DNA of 64,000 nt from CAXMMR01 sp965198995. GTDB taxonomy: Bacteria; Pseudomonadota; Alphaproteobacteria; Acetobacterales; Acetobacteraceae. The translations under genes and the position numbers were made by a program. How positions within the stretch are numbered: the stretch's first letter is position 1; the number at the start of each line of letters is the position of its first letter. This document shows, piece by piece, positions 60,068-64,000 of this stretch. The stretch covers positions 434,001 through 498,000 of the forward strand of contig CBDAQG010000002.1 in assembly GCA_965198995.1 (NCBI GenBank), given 5' to 3'. Under the pieces are notes generated by a model. The model had not been told where the DNA came from. It ran no database searches and was given only the letters and a program-made list of their open reading frames with translations.

Positions 60068-61330
60068 ATGAACACTCAGACGGACATCGCCGCGACGCAG
60101 ATGCGCACCCTGGCCGAGGCGGCGCGGGAGGCGTCGCGGGAGCTGGCGCGGGTTGGCGAGGCGGCGCGCAACGCGGGGCTGCGGCATATGGCGGCGGCGC
60201 TGAGGGCACAGGCGGCGCCTATCCTGGCCGCGAATGCTGCTGATGTGGCGGAGTTTTCCGGCAGCACGGCGTTTCGCGATCGGCTGACGCTCGACCCGGC
60301 GCGGGTTGAGGCGATGGCGACGGGGCTGGAGGAGATTGCGGGGCTGGCGGACCCGTTGGGGCGCACGCTCGCGGCATGGGATCGGCCGAACGGGCTGCGC
60401 ATCCGGCGGGTGGCGGCGCCGATTGGCGTGATCGGCATGATTTACGAGAGCCGGCCGAATGTCGGGGCGGATGCGGCGGGGATCTGCCTGAAGTCGGGCA
60501 ATGCGGTGATCCTGCGCGGCGGGTCGGACGGAGCGCGGTCGGCGGGCGTTATTCATGCGGCGCTGGGCGAGGGGCTGCGGCGGGCGGGGTTGCCGGAGGC
60601 GTGCGTTCAGGTGGTTTCGGGGACGGACCGGGCGCATGTGGCGGCGATGCTTGGGGCGGCGGGGCTGATCGATTTGATCATTCCGCGCGGCGGACGGTCG
60701 CTGGTGGAGCGGGTGCAGGCGGAGGCGCGGGTGCCGGTGCTGGCGCATGCCGAGGGGCTTTGCCACACTTACGTGCATGCGGCGACGGATTGGGAGATGG
60801 CGCGGCGGGTGCTTCGCAACGCCAAGCTGCGGCGGCCGGGGATTTGCGGGGCGACCGAGACGCTGCTGATTGATGCGGCGATTGCGCCGTCGTTGCTGCC
60901 GGTGCTGGTGGCGGATTTGCGGAAGGGCGGTTGCGAGTTTCGGGCGGATGCGCGGGCGCGGGCGATCGTTCCCGCCCTGCCGGCGGCGTCGCAGGTGGAT
61001 TACGATACCGAGTGGCTTGCGCCGGTGCTGTCGATTGCGGTTGTCGACGGTCTGGAGGCGGCGCTGGCGCATATCGAGCGGCATGGCAGCGAGCACACCG
61101 AGGCGATCGTCACTGAGGACGCGGCGGTGGCGGAGCGCTTTTTGCGCGAGACCGGCAGCGCGGTGGCGATGTGGAACACCTCGACGCAGTTCTGCGACGG
61201 CGGCGAGTTCGGGTTCGGCGCCGAGATCGGGATTGCGACCGGGCGGCTGCATGCGCGCGGGCCGATCGGCGTCGAGCAGCTCACAACGTTTCGGTATCTG
61301 GTCGAGAGCGACGGGCAGATTAGAAAGTAG
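60068..61330 (+). CDS. proA: Glutamate-5-semialdehyde dehydrogenase
   Basis: This 420-residue NADPH-dependent enzyme reduces gamma-glutamyl phosphate to the semialdehyde in proline synthesis. APIGVIGMIYESRPNVGADA, LKSGNAVILRGGSD and the catalytic Cys in LAHAEGLCHTYVH are present, and CDGGEFGFGAEIGIATG is near the C-terminus. In many alphaproteobacteria proA precedes nadD; here nadD follows, but a family B repeat lies between them. Confidence 0.96.
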   Translation: MNTQTDIAATQMRTLAEAAREASRELARVGEAARNAGLRHMAAALRAQAAPILAANAADVAEFSGSTAFRDRLTLDPARVEAMATGLEEIAGLADPLGRTLAAWDRPNGLRIRRVAAPIGVIGMIYESRPNVGADAAGICLKSGNAVILRGGSDGARSAGVIHAALGEGLRRAGLPEACVQVVSGTDRAHVAAMLGAAGLIDLIIPRGGRSLVERVQAEARVPVLAHAEGLCHTYVHAATDWEMARRVLRNAKLRRPGICGATETLLIDAAIAPSLLPVLVADLRKGGCEFRADARARAIVPALPAASQVDYDTEWLAPVLSIAVVDGLEAALAHIERHGSEHTEAIVTEDAAVAERFLRETGSAVAMWNTSTQFCDGGEFGFGAEIGIATGRLHARGPIGVEQLTTFRYLVESDGQIRK

Positions 61331-61462
61331 AAAGAAGTTCTTTTTTGAAAAAAAGAACCAAAAAACTTTTATCCGGTTAGAGTACGTCGCTGGAGCAGAG
61401 CCCTTAAGAGATGAAAGTCTTTTTGCTTCTTTTTCTGCAGAAAAAGAAGTTTCTTCCTTCTT
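61331..61462. repeat. Family B intergenic repeat, copy 8
   Basis: The left arm is GTTC/GAAC; the right arm is a variant with CTGCAG in place of the usual TTTGAAA centre (CTTTTTCTGCAGAAAAAG), still fully self-complementary. It lies between proA and nadD. Confidence 0.92.
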
Positions 61463-61474
61463 TCTCCCTGCAAC

Positions 61475-62101
61475 ATGTTTGATCCGGGCCGGTTCGGCGA
61501 TCGGCGGCGGGTGCGGGTCGGGCTGCTGGGCGGGTCGTTCAACCCGGCGCATCGTGGCCATCGGCACATCGCGACGCTGGCGCTACGGCGGCTGCGGCTC
61601 CACCAGGTTTGGCTGCTAGTGTCGCCCGGCAACCCGCTCAAGCGGGCGCAGGGCATGGCGCCGCTGGCCGAGCGGCTGGCCTCGGCGACGGCGCTGGTCG
61701 CCCACGAGCCGCGCATCCTCGCGACCGCGATCGAGCGGCGGCTTGGCACGCGCTACACCGTCGACACGTTGGCGCGGCTGCGACGGCTGTTCCCTGGCAC
61801 GCGCTTCGTCTGGCTGATGGGGGCGGATAACCTGCGGCAGTTGCCGGCCTGGCGGGGCTGGCGGAGCATCGCCGCGAGCACGCCGTTCGCGGTGCTGCCG
61901 CGCCCTGGCTACAACGCCGAGGCGCTGGTCGGCGCGGCGGCCTCCCGCTGGCGCGGGGCGCGTCGGCCGTCGGCGCAGGCGAGCCTGCTGGCCGATGCTG
62001 CGGCGCCGGCCTGGTTGTTCCTGCCGGCGCGGCAGGACGCGTCGTCGGCCACCGCCTTGCGGAGTGCGGCGGCGGCGTCTACTTCCCCGAAGTGTTCCTA
62101 G
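61475..62101 (+). CDS. nadD: Nicotinate-nucleotide adenylyltransferase
   Basis: This 208-residue nucleotidyltransferase makes deamido-NAD from nicotinate mononucleotide. RVGLLGGSFNPAHRGHRHIA is the signature HxGH region, and WLMGADNLRQLPAWRGW is specific to NadD. ATG at 61475 starts the frame. It overlaps the possible GTG start of rsfS by 10 bases. NadD, RsfS and RlmH form a conserved group. Confidence 0.95.
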   Translation: MFDPGRFGDRRRVRVGLLGGSFNPAHRGHRHIATLALRRLRLHQVWLLVSPGNPLKRAQGMAPLAERLASATALVAHEPRILATAIERRLGTRYTVDTLARLRRLFPGTRFVWLMGADNLRQLPAWRGWRSIAASTPFAVLPRPGYNAEALVGAAASRWRGARRPSAQASLLADAAAPAWLFLPARQDASSATALRSAAAASTSPKCS

Positions 62102-62739
62102 CCAGCGCCGACATCAACAACAGGACAACCTCGATCGCACGCAAACCGCCGACGGAGAGTGCGAGCAAGCTGGCGCGGGGGGCGGCCGGCGAGGCCGTGA
62201 AGCGTCGCGGTCCGGTGCGCCCGGCGGCGACGCTTGCCGAGGCCGCCAAGATCGCTGGGACGCCACGCAAGAAGGCTGCCGCCGCCGGGCCGCGCAGCAA
62301 GGCCAAGCGCGAGGCCAGCGCCGAGACGGGGACGGAGACGGGGGCGAAGACGCGGGCGGAGATGCGGGCGGAGACGGGGCGGCTGGACCAGATGCAGGCG
62401 GTGATCGTGTCCAGCCTGGAGGACGACAAGGCCGAGCAGGTGGTCACACTCGACCTCGCCGGGCGGGCCTCGTTTGCCGACCGGATGGTGATCGCGACTG
62501 GGCTCGCCGACCGGCAGATCAGCGCGATGGCGACCCATCTCGAGCAGAAGCTGGAGGAGATCGGCGTCCGCCGGGTGCAGATCGAGGGGCTTGGCGGCTC
62601 CGACTGGGTGTTGATCGACACCGGCGACATCGTTGTCCACCTGTTCAAGCCCGAGGCCCGCTCGCTCTACGCGCTCGAGAAGATGTGGGGGCCGGACCTC
62701 GACGAGCGGCGCGACGAGGTGGTGGCCGAGCCCGCCTGA
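62092..62739 (+). CDS. rsfS: Ribosome silencing factor RsfS with long N-terminal extension
   Basis: RsfS binds L14 and blocks subunit joining in slow growth. The family domain covers about residues 98-210 (LDQMQAVIVSSLEDDKAEQV, then FADRMVIATGLADRQISAMA and WVLIDTGDIVVHLF). If GTG 62092 is the start, a basic, low-complexity leader of about 95 residues precedes it, with repeats such as ETGTETGAKTRAEMRAETG. A later start (for example ATG near 62365) would give a normal-length RsfS. rlmH begins 7 bases after the stop. Confidence 0.9.
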   Translation: MFLASADINNRTTSIARKPPTESASKLARGAAGEAVKRRGPVRPAATLAEAAKIAGTPRKKAAAAGPRSKAKREASAETGTETGAKTRAEMRAETGRLDQMQAVIVSSLEDDKAEQVVTLDLAGRASFADRMVIATGLADRQISAMATHLEQKLEEIGVRRVQIEGLGGSDWVLIDTGDIVVHLFKPEARSLYALEKMWGPDLDERRDEVVAEPA

Positions 62740-62745
62740 GCCGGG

Positions 62746-63204
62746 ATGCGGCTGCTGGCGGTCGGGCGGCTGCGCGACGGGCCGGAGTTCGAGCTCTATC
62801 GCCGCTATGCCGGCCGGCTGCGCCCGGCGTTGACGCTCACCGAGGTGGCCGAGGCGCGCGGCGGCAGTGCGGCGGAGCGGCGCCGGCGGGACGGTGAGGC
62901 GCTGCTGGTGCTGCTGCCGGCCGCGGCGATCGTGGTGCCGCTCGACCTCGGCGGCGTGCAGCCCGACAGCGAGGGCTTGGCCGCGCTGCTGCAGCGCTGG
63001 CTCACCTCGGGCCGCGAGCCGTGCTTCCTGATCGGCGGGGCGGACGGGCTTGCACCTGGGGTGCTGGCGCGCGGCGAGCTGGTGCTGTCGCTCGGGGCGC
63101 TGACCTGGCCGCACATGCTGGTGCGCGCGATGCTGGCCGAGCAGCTGTTTCGCGCCCAGGCGATCCTGTCCGGGCACCCCTATCATCGCGCCGACCGGCC
63201 TTGA
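62746..63204 (+). CDS. rlmH: 23S rRNA (pseudouridine-1915-N3)-methyltransferase RlmH
   Basis: This 152-residue SPOUT methyltransferase modifies pseudouridine 1915 in helix 69. The C-terminal knot FLIGGADGLAPGVLARGELV and LTWPHMLVRAMLAEQLFRA, ending GHPYHR, is diagnostic. It directly follows rsfS. In many alphaproteobacteria gpmI-envC-ctpA would come next; here an MFS transporter follows. Confidence 0.95.
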   Translation: MRLLAVGRLRDGPEFELYRRYAGRLRPALTLTEVAEARGGSAAERRRRDGEALLVLLPAAAIVVPLDLGGVQPDSEGLAALLQRWLTSGREPCFLIGGADGLAPGVLARGELVLSLGALTWPHMLVRAMLAEQLFRAQAILSGHPYHRADRP

Positions 63205-63258
63205 GAACGACGGCGCGCAAGCCGCTGGCCGAGATCAAGCCGTCGCTCCTAGACTGGT

Positions 63259-63287
63259 CCTGATCCGGCGCTCGACCGGGGATCAGG
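63259..63287. terminator. Hairpin between rlmH and the MFS gene
   Basis: CCTGATCC (63259-63266) pairs with GGATCAGG (63280-63287) around a 13-base loop. No T-tract follows. It could be a terminator for rlmH or an operator/5'-leader structure for the transporter; the choice is open. Confidence 0.4.
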
Positions 63288-63297
63288 GGGCGAGGCG

Positions 63298-64000
63298 ATG
63301 TCGGGCGTTACGGCGACGGATCCGGGGCAGCAGGCGCTGATGGACCGAGCGGTCAACCACCTGGTGACTCATTACAGCCCCAATGGCCGTCGTGTCGGCT
63401 GGCTGATGATCGCCTCGATCCTGGTGGAGGCGTGGGACCTCTACTCGATCGCCTTCGTGCTGATCTTCCTGCGCGAGCAGTTCCATCCGTCGCCGGCACT
63501 GCTCGGCCTGGCTGGCGCCGGCACTCAGGGCGGTGCGATCCTCGGCTCGCTGCTCGGTGGCTGGCTATCGGACCGGATTGGCCGGCGAGCGATCTTTCTG
63601 ACCACCATGGTCATGTTCGTGGTGTTCGCGGTGGCGCAGGCCTTCGTGCCGAGCATGGCGTGGCTGGTGGTGGTGCGGCTGATCCTGGGCATCCCGCTCG
63701 GCAGCGACATCTCCAACGGCTACACCTACATCATGGAGTTCCTGCCGCGCGGCGAACGCGAGGTGATGGGCAACCGCTGGCAGTTCATGTTCGCGGTCGG
63801 CGAGGTGCTGGCGCTGGCGGTCATCGCACTGCTGCTCTGGCTGGGGCTGCCGCACTGGCTGATCTGGCGCGTCACGCTGGGGTTCGGTGCGGTGCCGGCG
63901 GCGATCATCTTCATGCTGCGCTACAACCTGCCCGAGACGGCGATCTGGCTGATCCGGCGCGGCCGGTTTCGCGAGGCCAAGCTAGTGTCGGCGCAGATGT
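63298..64000 (+). CDS. MFS transporter, sugar/metabolite:H+ symporter type (partial)
   Basis: The frame is open to the window end (about 234 residues). A hydrophilic N-terminus of about 30 residues is followed by WLMIASILVEAWDLYSIAFV, then motif A as GSLLGGWLSDRIGRRAIFL near residue 85 and YTYIMEFLPRGEREVMGNRW after helix 4. This is the metabolite:H+ symporter/sugar porter branch (Asp in helix 1, PxGxR-like loop). GGGGGCGAGG precedes the ATG at 63298. Substrate is unknown. Confidence 0.9.
   Translation, partial: MSGVTATDPGQQALMDRAVNHLVTHYSPNGRRVGWLMIASILVEAWDLYSIAFVLIFLREQFHPSPALLGLAGAGTQGGAILGSLLGGWLSDRIGRRAIFLTTMVMFVVFAVAQAFVPSMAWLVVVRLILGIPLGSDISNGYTYIMEFLPRGEREVMGNRWQFMFAVGEVLALAVIALLLWLGLPHWLIWRVTLGFGAVPAAIIFMLRYNLPETAIWLIRRGRFREAKLVSAQM

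Overview
This is a GC-rich, gene-dense chromosomal window whose gene content and order point to an alphaproteobacterium, most likely an Acetobacteraceae (Rhodospirillales) member. The evidence is the order tsaE-murU-addB-addA-trxA, ctpA with divergent polysaccharide deacetylase and rppH, nadD-rsfS-rlmH, AddAB instead of RecBCD, L25 with an Ala/Lys-rich tail next to pth and ychF, and a MidA/NDUFAF7-type methyltransferase beside lgt. GTG and TTG starts are common and many genes overlap by 4 bases. I see no phage, insertion sequence, CRISPR array or secondary-metabolite cluster; this is mostly core chromosome. Both window edges cut a gene (glyS at the left, an MFS transporter at the right).

Layout. 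1-3.2 kb: glycyl-tRNA synthetase genes glyQ and glyS with a vapBC toxin-antitoxin module lodged between them. 3.4-8.1 kb: an EmrAB-type efflux pair with a TetR-type operator upstream, then an MsbA-like ABC exporter. 8.4-12.7 kb: lipoprotein, pgeF, midA-like methyltransferase, lgt, ubiK. 12.9-17.1 kb: rppH, divergent polysaccharide deacetylase, ctpA, a GT87-like membrane glycosyltransferase. 17.3-22.5 kb: cbpA-cbpM, a PuuD-like amidotransferase, a Pro-rich secreted protein, lolA, a ferredoxin-NADP reductase, a small HNH protein. 22.6-30.8 kb: tsaE, murU, addB, addA, trxA. 31-35 kb: gloB, methyltransferase, an Ig-like membrane protein, psd, pssA. 35.2-41.7 kb: a six-gene hydrogenase-4/complex-I-like operon (hyfBCEFGI order). 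42-50 kb: yaiI, a ferredoxin-like protein, tRNA-Arg(CCG), a lipoprotein hydrolase, an NDUFS6-like zinc protein, polA, envC-like, gpmI. 50-57 kb: ABM-domain protein, response regulator, a three-part glycosyltransferase, an NrtR-like regulator, an Old Yellow Enzyme, an NDH-2-like flavoprotein. 57.5-63.2 kb: rplY, pth, ychF, proA, nadD, rsfS, rlmH.

The two most unusual things are not ordinary genes. First, two families of dispersed intergenic structured repeats punctuate the window. Family A (14 copies, about 80-250 bp, GC-rich hairpins) and family B (8 copies, about 95-150 bp, an inverted pair of A/T-tract palindromes) sit almost always immediately after stop codons. Both show compensatory base changes between copies, so the fold is conserved. 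Family B copies even supply the last residues and stop codon of addA and gpmI. Second, the hyf-like operon encodes a hydrogenase-4-type complex whose large subunit lacks every [NiFe]-ligating cysteine motif and whose antiporter-like subunits have lost almost all lysines, including where the proton-channel lysines should be. The iron-sulfur cysteines of the small subunit are intact. It is a candidate for a complex of undescribed function. A DNA polymerase I with all four proofreading carboxylates replaced, the vapBC insertion in glyQS, and short tandem repeats at several gene ends are further points of interest.
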